From Actinernus sp. WN-2022 (taxonomy: Eukaryota; Cnidaria; Anthozoa; Actiniaria; Actinernidae), in NCBI GenBank assembly GCA_030867875.1, contig JAOWCC010000019.1, positions 110,178,047 through 110,242,046 on the forward strand: 64,000 nucleotides of DNA, read 5' to 3'. Each line of letters opens with the position of its first letter. Positions within the stretch are counted from its first letter, which is position 1. The notes beneath the pieces were generated by a model, which worked only from the letters and a program-made list of their open reading frames with translations, searched no databases and was not told the origin of the DNA. Positions 43,195 to 54,299 of this stretch are shown here, piece by piece. A program made the translations under genes and the position numbers.

Positions 43195-43440
43195 TTCCGC
43201 CTCAAGCAGATTCGTATTCCATGGCAGAGAAGCAGAAAGCTAATAATTTCACTGTAATTTAATCCGAGATGGAAATAGCTCACGATTAAGCTATCACGTT
43301 GTCCATGATTTTCTTTTAAGACAGGGATGTACTCTGGGAGACTTGCTAGAAGAGATCTCACAAGGTCAAACAAAATAACAGAGACAGTAAAAGCTCTTAC
43401 ATTGATTGACATCTCTTTCACTTCAATTGAACACACCTGC
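43195..43440 (-). pseudogene. Integrase-core gene, N-terminal HTH exon, truncated by LINE
   Basis: Minus strand; an acceptor-like 'TGTATGGCAG' at about 43440 precedes the frame. It reads 'INVRAFTVSVILFDLVRSLL', 'PEYIPVLKENHGQRDSLIVS' and 'YFHLGLNYSEIISFLLLCHG' with 'IRICLR'. This resembles the helix-turn-helix start of the same integrase-core (rve) family as 38920-39384. The LINE at 40945-43190 follows directly, and the long frame across the junction is a chance fusion. Confidence 0.55.
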
Positions 43441-43689
43441 CATACATCTGTTGGGAGATAATACGTTTAATATTAATTTATGTTTATGTGTGTGTGTGTA
43501 CACAATTCTTTTGAACATTTCAAATCGTTTTTAAACGAAGATTGAACAAAGATATTGGGGAACAAAACAGATATATCTTCCTCTTTGTAATGAACTTAGC
43601 GCCGGGGTTATCAACATGGTCATGGATTGTGCGGTACAAAAATTGAAAATTGATAAATTATGCTACTGACATGAAAAGTATTATAACTA

Positions 43690-44075
43690 TGAAATACAAT
43701 AATAAAATAATAATAATAATATATAGAGCATTACACTAAGTCTCAATGCTTTACAATAATGGAAAACTACACTTAAATATATTAAAAAGCTAACCAATAT
43801 ACAATATATTATAAAATAAGGAAATATTCACGAAAAGGTGGGTCTTGAGAGAGGACTTAAATAAACTTAAGAGTATCTGCACATCTAATGTGTGATGGCA
43901 GGGAGTTCCAAAGTTTGGCAGCAGCAACTGAAAAAGATCTATCACCATAGGACTTAGTGTTCGATGTTGGTACTGTGAGAATACCCCATCCCCTGGCAGG
44001 ACGTTTGAGGTTTGAATTTTTACATCTCAACGAAGTGACGATTGCTTTTACTCTAGCTAAAATCCCCAATTAACC
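43690..44075 (-). mobile_element. LINE C-terminal fragment with (AAT)n tail
   Basis: The minus frame 44069-43857 reads 'RGWGILTVPTSNTKSYGDRS' and 'FSVAAAKLWNSLPSHIR', the same C-terminal block as 15369-15551. The 3' side on the left carries 'tatatagagcattac' and an (AAT/ATA)n tail at 43699-43722. Confidence 0.75.
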
Positions 44076-44179
44076 AAAATTGTTTGAGAAATTTACACAA
44101 GTCTAAACCAAAAACACGAACATATGATCTATTCTCACTGTGTTGTACTATTCTAAACGTTTTAAGGAGGTTTTTAAGC

Positions 44180-44500
44180 AGAAGATTTTACTTACCGTAT
44201 TCACGCCATCTTGGTAGAAATCACAACGGCTGTGTACGCATGTGCTACATGCTAGATGCGCATGCGTCGAGAGTTAGTAACACGCATTGAGAGTTAGGAC
44301 ACGCATTGAGAGTTAGTAACACGTATTGAGAGTTAGTAACACGCATTGAGAGTTAGTAACACGCATTGAGTGTTAGTAACACGCATTGAGTGTTAGTAAC
44401 ACGCATTGAGTGTTAGTAACACGCATTGAGTGTTAGTAACACGCATTGAGAGTTAGTAACACGCATTGAGAGTTAGTAAGTAACTGTCGAAGAAAATGTA
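44180..44500 (-). repeat. Inverted copy of promoter/first-exon module with 20-bp array
   Basis: On the minus strand, ten or so 20-bp units (GTTACTAACTCTCAATGCGT, some with AACAC for AACTC) lead into 'gacgcatgcgcatctagcatg' and 'accaagatggcgtgaatacg' with a GTAAGT donor (44195-44190). Compared with 33850, the start codon is followed by a stop (ATG GCG TGA), so this first exon is dead. Confidence 0.75.
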
Positions 44501-44504
44501 TTCA

Positions 44505-46331
44505 CGCAATCCAAATGTCCCTTCCAGGCCACCATAAGAGAGGCATTCTTGTCTTTCAATATCTCTGGCTCTGTTGAGAAATACCTTTGGAAATACCTTG
44601 AGTTCAGGATTTGAGTTGCCGAGCAACCAAATTTCACCAAAACCGTACTTATATAAAATATTACATATTTTTTGTGTCCAAGTATCATTATCATTTGTAC
44701 TTTTCATTTCCTTATAAGCTTTTGAGAGCAGAGAGTTATTGTCAAGAGCGAGAAGCCTTACCCAGAATTTTATGCTATTAGTTTGGCAATCGGATTTTAA
44801 GCTAAACTTCCCGAGCTCGCATCTACATGCTAGGCCTCAAATTTGAGGCGCTCGTACTAACTCCTAACAGCTGTTTACAAAACTTACTGTGCGAATTTGA
44901 TCAATTCCCCAGACGTCGCTTCCGTAAACAAGAATGGGTTTTATTAGTGAGTCAAATAGTTTTAGGGAGATTTCAACGTTAAATCTAAAATTTGCCCCCA
45001 TTTCTTTGCTTATCTTGTATAGAGCTTTCATAGCAGTTTTTTTCAGATCTTGTTTGGCTACAGTAAACGAACCACAGGCACTAAAAGTTAGACCCAGATA
45101 TCTATAAGTGGTAGAGGTTTCGATATTTTGTCCATTAATTTCAAATATAAATCTGCTCAACTTTTTCCCAGACTTGTTAAAAACGTCAGCCTTCGTTTTA
45201 TCTGTGTTGATTTGCATACTGTTGTCTGTACAGTAATCTTGTAATTTGTGTAAATATTTTTGTAGACCTTCTGCCGATTGGGACATTATAATCATGTCAT
45301 CGGCGTATAGTAAGCAATCGATGGGTCTATCATCAAGATATACGGGGTCGTTTACTGCCTTAAATTTTTCGGGGAGGTTAAATAGGGTCGGTGAGAGGAT
45401 ATCACCTTGTTTGACCCCTCTGTAGCACTGAAAACTTTCTGTAATCTTATTTTCAACTTTTATACAAGCTCTGTCATTAGAATACATTGAAATAAGAATA
45501 GCTAAAAATCTTCCCGTTATTCCTATGTTATTTATTTTAGTTAGCAATTTTTTCCTCGAGATTCTGTCAAAAGCTTTCTGGAAATCGAGAAAACAGGTGA
45601 AAAGAAAGTTCTTTTTCTTTTTCTTTTTCGAGCGAGCATACCTATCAATAAGGGATTTCAGGACAAATAGATTATCTGTTGTCCGAGAGCCTTTCCTAAA
45701 TCCTGATTGTTCGGCGTTAATTAAGAATATCATTGTCCTCTAAGTATTGGGTTAGTCTGTTGTTCAAAATAGAGTTAAATAGCTTGCCTAAGCATGACAG
45801 AATAGTTATCCCTCTGTAATTATTGGGGCCGGCTTTGCTCCCCTTCTTGTGTATCGGAGTAATGTATCCGAAACTCCACTCGTCTGGGTAGTTTCCCTAA
45901 CCCTTGCAACATTTAAGGAACTCGTTATGTATCCCGTCCTTTCCGGTCGCTTTTCCGTTCTTAATTTTTTTTATAGCCTCAAGCAGCTCTTTTTCGGTAA
46001 TAATGGAATCGAGGGGACCATGTATTTTAGTTCGTTCGTCAAACGTTGTCAGTGGCTCCTCATCTGTCTGTTTATTCAGGTTTTTGAAATGATCGAGAAG
46101 TTTCTGTGTAGGAATGTTCAGTGTAGACTTTTTGGTTTTAGTTGTTGAGCCATAAATATCTTTCAAAATCTTCCAATATTTTTCGTTTTTTTTATGGCAG
46201 TTTGAAGATATTTCATTCAGTTTGCCTTCAGTAAACCTAGTTTTCTTACTTTTCGTTAATTTGCGGAAATGTTTTTTCTTACATAATACGTCACAAACAG
46301 GAGTAACCCCCTGTGAAGTCAAATAGGACAA
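44505..46331 (-). mobile_element. LINE RT (CR1/Jockey-like), frameshifted and 3' truncated
   Basis: Three minus frames in order. 46331-45897 has the pre-RT region ('KKNEKYWKILKDIYGST', 'KKIKNGKATGKDGIHNEFLK'). 45733-44864 has the RT core: 'NAEQSGFRKGSRTTDNLFVL', 'CFLDFQKAFDRI' (catalytic Asp), 'YRGVKQGDILSPTLFN', 'CLLYADDMIIMS' and 'YRYLGLTFSACGSF'. 44707-44505 has post-RT residues 'GFGEIWLLGNSNPELKVFPK'. The C-terminal zinc tail is missing, but a matching one sits at 33046-33605. The end at about 44505 runs into the 20-bp repeat module. Confidence 0.85.
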
Positions 46332-46582
46332 GGTCGACTTAGCTTGATGGTGATCGTCGACAGCTTTAGCAAGGTGCAGTGATTAGAAGCTGAGTTTCAC
46401 AGGAGTGACGTAGCTGGAAGGGAGATAGAAGATTTTGGTAGGCCAAGTGTTTCATGATACTACTCGATATTACATGTTCAGGTAGTTTGCAAGAAATACA
46501 AGTCACTGAAGATATCGTATCGGTCGATAATTTGTAGGATCTGAGCGAACTGACCCTTGTGTACAGGATTCACTAAAGCAAA

Positions 46583-46862
46583 TTTTCAGTCCAGGGGGAC
46601 GGAGCCAGAATCTAGAGACTGTTGGAATATAAACTGAAGAATGGAAGCACAATCATCTGGAGCTAGCTTGAGGAGACGGGCAGAGATGTTATCAGGGCCG
46701 GAAGCCTTGTTTGAGTTCAGTTTGGAGATAAGGTTTGCTATATAATCTGGGAGGTTGGTCACATCCTCTTTAGTGAAGTTAGAATAAAATGTTTGGTTTA
46801 GGTTGTTTGCTTTAGCTTGGTCGTCAGCCACTGGGACGCCGTTTATTAAGTCGGTCTGTAAA
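46583..46862 (-). pseudogene. LINE pre-RT fragment
   Basis: The minus frame 46831-46586 reads 'KANNLNQTFYSNFTKED', 'YIANLISKLNSNKASGPDNI' and 'LLKLAPDDCASILQFIFQQS', the standard block before RT motif 1 (the 'KA.GPD.I...LLK' signature). It ends before the catalytic core. It is a different family from the neighbour at 44505-46331. Confidence 0.8.
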
Positions 46863-46863
46863 C

Positions 46864-47110
46864 AAACACCTCAAGGAATTTTATACCAGAAAAATGCCCC
46901 AGTGAAAGTATTATATACGGTTCTCTGGAAGACCATTGTTTTTTAATGAATGTGATTCCGTATAAAGATGATGATGATGATGACGAGAAAGACTTCACGG
47001 ACACATTTCAACGAGCCCCGACCTCACTCTATGAAACGTGGAGAAATGAAATACATCTACTACTACTCAGTACGGCAAACTTCAAAACACTGTTTTAGAA
47101 AGATAATAAA
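46864..47110 (+). CDS. Candidate terminal exon with acidic run and poly(A) signal
   Basis: A plus frame open from 46864 to the TAG at 47096 (78 codons; first Met at 46946) contains a run of six Asp, then 'EKDFTDTFQRAPTSLYETW' and 'RNEIHLLLLSTANFKTLF'. An AATAAA lies 10 bp after the stop. No upstream exon or family is recognised; a decayed exon or chance frame is possible. Confidence 0.25.
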
Positions 47111-47575
47111 CAATGAACACTCTTAAGTCCGGATGCGACGCAGGCTAAGAACTAGTAGAATCACATCGAGAAAACCATGAATGAGAAAAACAAGAACAAA
47201 AGCGAATAAAAATGAAGTGAGCGAAAAGGGATTTTAACCTGAAGAAAATAGAGTGAAAGCTAGAGAAAATAGAAGAAGAAAAAGTATGTATATTATGGGA
47301 TACGATCATGCGCCAAATCTGTGAGAACAACACATGCTCTTGCGCAACAAAACGTGTCACGTGACTTAATTAAAATAAACCATAAAATCTGTAAATAAAA
47401 ATGTGATCGCGAGTTTAACAGAAACAACCGTCAGGAAATAGGTGTTTCTATAAAGGATACGGCCCATTACTTATTTCTACTTAGAAAAGTTGACTTCAAT
47501 ATTTCATTAAAGGGCCTAGGGTTTTCGATCAAAAGCGGTCACGTGACTTCCAATTTCCTTCAATGTTAACAATAC
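47110..47575. other. No recognisable gene
   Basis: AT-rich sequence up to the second YR element; a 71-codon minus frame (47145-47360) is low-complexity (Ser/Phe). Confidence 0.4.
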
Positions 47576-47912
47576 TTCTATGCTCTGTCACTGCGCTCCG
47601 CCGCATAGAAAATATTTATGTTGTATATTCTACATACACATCAAGCAAGGCGTGTTAGGAGGATGCCGACCAGTTATGTCAAGTTTATTGCCGTATAAAC
47701 ATTACATATTAATGTTAAACTAATGACGAATCGCCGGATACGAAAAACCATGTTAAAACCTCACTTTGAGGATAAAAAATATTCTGGAAACGTATACTCC
47801 AACCCAATGCGAATTCGCCGAGACCCCTGGAGGTTAAGGGTCATCAAAAGAAAAAACTTGCATGTACAAACGCTGTTAATTTAAGCCCGGATTACAGAGA
47901 AATGTCTAGAAA

Positions 47913-48157
47913 ATTTTGCCCGGATAACCAAGCGTGTAAACTGGTTGGCGTCAAGTGAAAACTATATGTAAATATCATCTTAAATAACAACTCCAAGTCC
48001 TTAGGGAAGAGCACGAAGTGCTAATTACGAATGCCCAACAAAAATACATTTCTATGCTCTGTCACTGCGCTCCGCCGCATAGAAAATATTTATGTTGTAT
48101 ATTCTACATACACATCAAGCAAGGCGTGTTAGGAGGATGCCGACCAGTTATGTCAAG
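47913..48157 (-). repeat. Internal B-A junction (YR copy 2)
   Basis: B (47913-48049) joined to A (48050-48157) at the same AATACAT|TTCTATG junction as copy 1. Confidence 0.85.
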
Positions 48158-48239
48158 ATTACAAAGATCGCGGTGGGAATTATAATAGGAATGTAAGTAA
48201 TGTAGTCAGTGCAGAATAACTGCAGAATTAAATACCTAA

Positions 48240-48715
48240 GGAAACAGTCACGAGCAAATTTTGTTGCAGGTCCAAAGGCAAGGCTTTTACAACACTAAAA
48301 ATAAATTTCTTAAGGAAATATGAATGACAAGGATTGGGTACACTACAGGCATGGTATTATCCTATAAAACCAATTGAACTATAGAAAATGTGTGACCCGA
48401 CTGAACTAAAGACATTAAATACAGGACAACACGAGTGTCTTCAGCAGGAAAATATAAGACTTCAGGGAAAGATGCAGCCCAGGACTTCCATCCTTTAAGT
48501 AACCGCCGTACGACTTCAGAGTGTTGGGAGCGCTGCTGTAGCTGAGGAAGCTTGGTACTCGACAGGGCAGCAACTGCAAGGCTGGATGGCGAAGTGGGAC
48601 TGAAAAGACTTTGGGACCTAGAACTTACAACACAGATAGTAGGGAATAAGGGTTCAGTGTGGAATGGAATGAGTACCATGTCAATAACAACAACATCCGT
48701 ATGTAAATAAGACAA
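48240..48715 (-). pseudogene. Tyrosine recombinase remnant (copy 2)
   Basis: The minus frame has a longer N-terminal region than copy 1 ('EVVRRLLKGWKSWAASFPEV', 'LYFPAEDTRVVLYLMSLVQS', 'GHTFSIVQLVL'). It then breaks at the same point ('CATGCCTGTRGTGTA') where copy 1 jumps. The HxxR box seen in copy 1 is absent here; a trace of the last segment remains near 48260-48300. Confidence 0.75.
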
Positions 48716-49034
48716 CTGTACATTAATGTAATTTTATTATTGCAAATATATTATCAAACGATAATTATTAAAATGCAAATACGATGAAACTACACCGAAG
48801 CAAAACTAAAGATTAACCACTATGAGAAAACGGAATCTGATACGGAATCTGATGTGAAATACATAATCGCTACGAAAAGACAACAATAAAGCAACGTTAT
48901 AGCTATTATGACATAATCTTAAAAAGCAAGGCGTAGGCCATGATGCCAGGAGTGTCAAGCGATCTAACAGTGACCCCTACTAAAATGACACAAAACTAAA
49001 CATCACATAATATATCACTCGTACCCTTGTACGG

Positions 49035-49335
49035 ATATCTCCGCTATAAAGCGGTGTGCAATAAGCGATCTAACAGTGATCCCTATTAAAATGAAACAAA
49101 CTGTACATCACGTAATATATTCACTCATACCCTTATATGCCAGGTATCTCCGCTATAAAGCGGTGTGCAATACATACATATAGTAAGTGCACAAACAACC
49201 AATGTGTTCCGCTATAAAGCGATGTGACCATACAATCACGATAAAATCACACTCTTACGCTCTACAGTGTTTGCATCCGTACATACACTAATAATGAAAA
49301 CACCTATAACACCCCGTTATAAATCGGTAGTAAAT
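49035..49335 (-). repeat. Hairpin array (copy 2)
   Basis: CCGCTATAAAGCGG occurs intact near 49041 and 49150, and with changes near 49210 (GCGATG), 49260 and 49316. One unit and its flank (GTGCAAT...AAGCGATCTAACAGTGA) appear duplicated relative to copy 1. Confidence 0.75.
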
Positions 49336-49339
49336 CAAG

Positions 49340-51240
49340 CAATGCCACGAAAATTCAGAGGAAGTATCTAAACGGACAACTAGTACCGCTGAATGACAAC
49401 TGAATGCACTGAAAATGGTAGGAAAACCGAGATATACCTCAAAGGTCGTAAATGTCAACAATGTATGGAACTGAAGCTCTAGGCGCACCAGACGGGAGAA
49501 GGAAAAGGCTAAAAACTAGCCGATTGTCGTTAGGAATCACCAGCATCCCCGCGAAGCATGAGAAAAACTCAAGGTGTAAGATGTTTCGAATTACACGACA
49601 AATAGGCGGAAATAACCAATTGTTAACACCTCGCCAATTAACATGAACTGATCAACTTCTTCACACCCCAGATTGCAGAACTTGGAGAAAACGGGACGCA
49701 CTTAGCTGAACACGGAGGAGCAAATCGATCAACTTCGAAAGAACCGGGAAGATAGCAGATAAGCCGAAACAATTGCAGACAGACCAATCATCATAATCAA
49801 CAATCCGACTCATAGAATCGGCAAACTCATTGAGAGACCTAGGAATTCATTGACTGTACCGCTCAAGCGAAATATCTAATAAAAACCCGTATATCAACCG
49901 CAAGGACATGGAGTCTGAGGGAATTCAGTGTTACCTCTAGCACAAACAGATGCTGCAGTATTAGTCAGTGCATGAAAGTCTTAACTGCCTTATTCCGCAA
50001 AGACATCTTGAACGACTTCAGACTATACAGGAGAACAAGGAGCTCCCTAGCATTACTGTCAAGAGTGATTTAAGTAGAAGATCAAAGCTTGCTTGATATA
50101 ATAATTCGAATTCCCTATCAAGATACAGTGTATAGCCACCGCAGGCATAACCACTAGCATGAACCAAACCAACCGGAGGTGAATACTCGAGGAGAGCTCT
50201 ACCATTGAGCTAAACGCAGTTATGAATCTAAAATGGTATTTATTGAAGCCACTGCAGAAAACTAAAACTCATTCGTGTCAAGTGGAGTATCTCAATTGAT
50301 GAAACTGAACGAAAGACTAAGATTTTTGGTATCAAAAGGGTGACGTTACCAACTCCGAATGAAAAGGAGAAAATTTTACCCACGACTGAGGCAACGAACC
50401 GAGGAGAGACTATAGGACTCTTGTGTATAAGCTCTACGAGGACTAATTAGCTTAATATTTTTTTTGTACAGGAAAAGAAACAAAACCGTTATGTTAATGT
50501 GCCGGCATAGTATGAGAATCCATACTAATGAATACCTTGTGCTCGCCAATGTCGAACTAGAGGACGGAAAACTTTCATAAAGAGACAGGCCGAATGGTTA
50601 AAACAGTAAACTGAAAACGCTTAGGTATGTTGGAATTAAATAGCAGCCGCTGAAAACCCAAGCACTGGTTAACGTCACAAATATTAATGTGAAGTTGACC
50701 TGGTTTCATGTCAAACTTGTATATGCTGATAACGGAGGTACTGAAGAAAATGTTGGCGTCTTCAATATTAAATTTAAGTTTATAAATATACTGATTAACA
50801 TGTCTAAGATCAGATATAAGCCTACACTCGTTTGGCCACTCTCGGTGAAGAAAAAACTTAACGACAGTGCTCATACTCAGTAAATCAACAACATCCTCGT
50901 TAATAAAATCGGTACGTGACAACGCTGATGTGTTGTTATTTAGACGCGGCACTAGGTGGTAAAGAAATAAAAGGAAATCTTATACCTATTCAAAAGAATC
51001 TAAAAACCCAGCCAGGTATTCCTATATTAACCCAAAACTGAATATGAGTTTTGAGACGATACTTAACTTAAGTATAAGGGGAGCTACCTTTGCTGGTACT
51101 CATGTAAATTACATTTCAAGAACTGCTCATAATACGAATTAAAAGTGTACTTATCTTGCGTTAGGATTTCCTTGAATTCATGATAGTAGGCCGTCCGGAA
51201 ACTGCAGATAAATCCCTGTTACCGGTATCCGGAAGAAACA
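49340..51240 (-). pseudogene. RT-RNase H remnant (copy 2)
   Basis: Aligned by eye to 29293-31392. The best open part (50952-50575) keeps 'CRLISDLRHVNQYIYKLKF' and 'YKFDMKPGQLHINICDVNQ' (catalytic Asp present). About 100 bp that include the YLDD box are deleted near 50515-50530. RNase H segments are frameshifted. No active enzyme is possible. Confidence 0.8.
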
Positions 51241-51269
51241 TCTCGTGGCCTCCAAGAACTTTAGAGGCG

Positions 51270-52050
51270 TCAGCCTTGAGCTAGTAACCCCAAAAATGAA
51301 CCCCTAGAAACCGTTTGGACGGAATGGGGAGTGGAACTGTACAGGCTTCCAACGGGAGGGTTTTTAGCGAGCCTGGTTGAGCACTCAAGCCACCAATGCG
51401 TAAAGGAACCGCAGTTTCTGCAGGGGCCCCAAGATTCATTGAACTGCCGGCCTTCTTGGTGATACATTGAGAGGCTAGAAAAAAGCGCTGGTTCTGGGTC
51501 GGCCATTACCGACCAATGCCCACGTGACCGAGACCTGTTGGTAGTTTATGAAGATTGCCGGCTTCGTTCTCCAGCTTTTTCAGCATTCCACTTGATTCGA
51601 GAGTGAGTTTGCTCACTTACTAAGGCGCTTCCCTTTCAGCACTACAAATCTTCTTGTCATCTTTTTCCATTTAAAGCAACAGCCGTTATCTTCGTAATGT
51701 TGGCCGGTTAACCAGCCTTCCTCTGACGAGTCCACGACGGTTGAACTGGAAGTTGTTTGCGTTGGATGGGTAGTTGAACGACAACTCGCCGTCCTCTTTA
51801 ACCTATCGGGAAACTGAAAGGGCGGTAGTAGCTGTTTTCTGGACCTGATTAAACTTGTCTGATAACTTGGACTTGTGAAGAGAAAATTGTTCCAGAACAA
51901 ACATACGAAACTCCGCTAAATCCGAACAAGTGATAGCGTCTTTCATTTTGCCCGGATAACCAAGCGTGTAAACTGGTTGGCGTCAAGTGAAAACTATATG
52001 TAAATATCATCTTAAATAACAACTCCAAGTCCTTAGGGAAGAGCACGAAG
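51270..52050 (-). pseudogene. Gag remnant (copy 2)
   Basis: A zinc knuckle 'CRNCGSFTHWWLEC' is kept (51506-51270 frame), as is the B-repeat-encoded start 'MLFPKDLELLFKMIFTYSFH' (from 52046). The middle is frameshifted and shortened relative to copy 1. Confidence 0.8.
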
Positions 52051-52089
52051 TGCTAATTACGAATGCCCAACAAAAATACATATAATTAA

Positions 52090-53320
52090 TGTGGTCAACT
52101 TTTGTAAGTGGAAATGGGTCTTAAAGCCGGGCTTTAATAATATTCACTTAGCATCCTCAATGTTTCTGTGAAACTCTCAACCATATTTTTATGATGGGTG
52201 ACTATAGTTCCTGTAAAAACTAGTGTTGGTCTGCGTCGGCGGGGAAGATAAACACTGGTATAATCAACTAAAGTCGATTGAGGTATGTTAACCGCCGTGC
52301 ATGGGAAGCGAGTAGCAGCTGACGTTTCGAGCGCTAGCCCTTCGTGCATCGGTTTTTGTGGTCTATGATGCAGGACAATAATTGTGTAATAATTTCCATA
52401 TCAGCCGTATTGTCAACCACCATTTTCACAATACTCGTAGTACTGCTAGTGTTCATTCCCACGTCTTGCAGAAGACTGAAATTTAGAATATCAGGACACA
52501 AAGAAACATTCGATTAATCCACTCGGTATCTGGATCATTGGGGTCATTTATCTTTTGTAGTTCGAAGAAAATATTGTCATATCTGCGAGATCAATTTTCG
52601 TTCCCGAATTTTTTAAAGTACTCCTAACCGAGATATAATGCTGAAACTGGCATAATGTCATATCTATGAACTGAGAAATCTGCCTAGTTGACTACTCCAT
52701 TTGAAGCCATTACTTTTGAGTGTAACGAATAAATTAAATAATTATTCCATGCATTTCAGTGCACACCATGCAGATCTCGTCAAATGTGAGACGTTTAAAT
52801 CCATATTCCGTAAAACTCCTGTCAGCCCTAGAAAAACTTGACATCTTGCCATTTCAGTCGAAGAAATCTTTGGTTTCAGCAAAATAATGCTAACAATGGC
52901 CGAAATCTTTGCTCACATTACAGCCAACTTGTGGAATCCCACTCCAAGAAAATATGTGTTCACGTACACAGTGCTAGCCAGCTGATTGGTTGATTGCGCA
53001 AGAATCGCGATTTGCGACGGAGAAAAATAATAACAAAAATAAAGTGCAAACCTAGACTCGCTCGCTTCAGGCTCACTCGCTGCGACAGCAATATTTCCTA
53101 CTGATTTATGAATACAGGTATGGTTTTCGTGTGAGAAGTAGATCAACAACTCGAGCTTCTTCATTGTTTTACCATGCAGGGGATCAAAACACCTCGAAAC
53201 AATAAAAGCACTAGGCCGAATTAGCGGTCTCGTGCTTTCATCTGTTCTCGGTGTTTGGACCCCTGGTAAATCACTTTGTTTTGTTTTTCTTCTTCTTCAC
53301 TCTTTCCTTATTTCCAAGTA
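52090..53320. other. No recognisable gene; one repeat trace
   Basis: 'gctgacgtttcgagcgctagcccttcg' near 52319 is a common repeat motif of invertebrate genomes of unclear class. A weak inverted repeat (53176-53270, 'caggggatc..aaacacc' and 'ggtgtttggacccctg') may be a small MITE. Other frames are short. Confidence 0.35.
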
Positions 53321-53324
53321 ATAC

Positions 53325-53415
53325 AATACAATTTATTTGATATAAATTAGTACAATGCAAAGATAATTAACATTACATTGCATTACACTACATAACATTA
53401 CATTAGAGTTTTTCC
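53325..53415 (-). repeat. Likely LINE 3' end with (ACATT)n-type tail
   Basis: 'aatacaatacaatttatttgatataaa', followed by imperfect ACATT repeats, resembles LINE 3' ends elsewhere in the window. No coding part is attached. Confidence 0.35.
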
Positions 53416-53710
53416 GCGCTAGACGCTTTCGATATGTTAACCTTGCGCATGAAAATTATGGATTCTCAAGTCTTTTGTTCGAAACAAACCCAATTAAGCT
53501 GAGAAAGGCTTTTCAAACCGGCTTTTGCTAATCACTGGTAAAGTTGTGAATCAGAAGAAACACGTCTAGAGTTGTTTTACGAATTGCTTCAGGTTAAGCG
53601 CAGGTTTTATCAAAGAAAACAATGTGATTCTACGCCTACATATTCGCGAGTTAAATGCCAACAACAAACTAGCCACATAAAACGTACTGATGTTTATTAA
53701 ACTTTCTTCA

Positions 53711-54299
53711 TTAAAATTCATCTAACTTTTTGTCCAGTTTCTTCAAAACGTCAGTCATTTTTCCCATAGTTGCGCCGGCCTGCTCGCACATTTTAGTGTG
53801 CGCCTTCTGCGCCTCGTATGTTGTTTCGCGCACCGTTTGCTTCTTCTTCGCTGGCTTGGGCTGGTCTTCTGCGTCCTCGTCAGAGTCCACGAAAGCACGC
53901 AGTTTATGTTCACTCCTTTCTGCGGGTGTCCTTTTTTCCGCGTACCGCATCTGTTCTTTCACAACGCCAACGGTTTCCGTCTGCTTCACTTTACCGATAC
54001 AATTCTGCCTGTTCCTTCTGCTTTTCTCCAACAACTCTCTTAATCCGACTTGTAGATACAGCTCTTCAGCTTCAATGTAATAATCGACCAGCCAGGAGTT
54101 GAGTGGAACCGCTTCTATATTCGCTTTGACTGTGTCAAGGACGGCTCCCCAGCCGCTGTCACCCCTCTGCCGATACGCCTCCATGACTATTTTGCCCGGC
54201 CTGCTCACCAACTTTAATTTTCATGCGATCTTTCATTTCTCCAGCTGTTTTACTGCTTTCTGCGCTGCCGTCAATTACAAATGGCCTCCAGATAGACAT
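53711..54299 (-). CDS. Unrecognised protein, charged with C-terminal coiled coil
   Basis: The minus frame 54211-53711 encodes 166 residues. An N-terminal segment 'EAYRQRGDSGWGAVLDTVKA' is followed by 'LVDYYIEAEELYLQVGLREL' with 'LEKSRRNRQN', an acidic run 'SDEDAEDQPKPAKKKQ', and a C-terminal heptad region 'MGKMTDVLKKLDKKLDEF'. An earlier ATG at 54299-54297 ('MSIWRPFVIDGSAESSKTAG') is in another frame and would join after a one-base shift near 54225. I do not recognise the family. The composition suggests a nucleic-acid- or chromatin-associated accessory protein of a mobile element, or a decayed host exon; both are speculative. Confidence 0.45.

Larger units (their letters stand above)
47576..52081 (-). 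mobile_element. YR retrotransposon with split direct repeats, copy 2 (decayed)
   Basis: Same orientation and architecture as copy 1: A (47576-47683), X, B (47913-48049), A (48050-48157), internal region, B (51945-52081). The two B copies (137 bp) read as identical to each other but differ from copy 1's B at about a dozen sites; the A repeats match copy 1. The internal region has many frameshifts and deletions in gag, RT-RNase H and recombinase. Both ends are complete. Terminal-repeat identity together with dead genes suggests movement after the genes had decayed. Confidence 0.87.

Noticed and set aside
41856..43436. Single 526-residue protein
   Set aside because: The long minus frame is a chance fusion of an integrase-like N-terminal exon with a 5'-truncated LINE; the RT continues in another frame.
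53797..54102. Overlapping plus-strand frames of 80-116 codons
   Set aside because: They are antisense to the more protein-like minus frame and have no domain signature.
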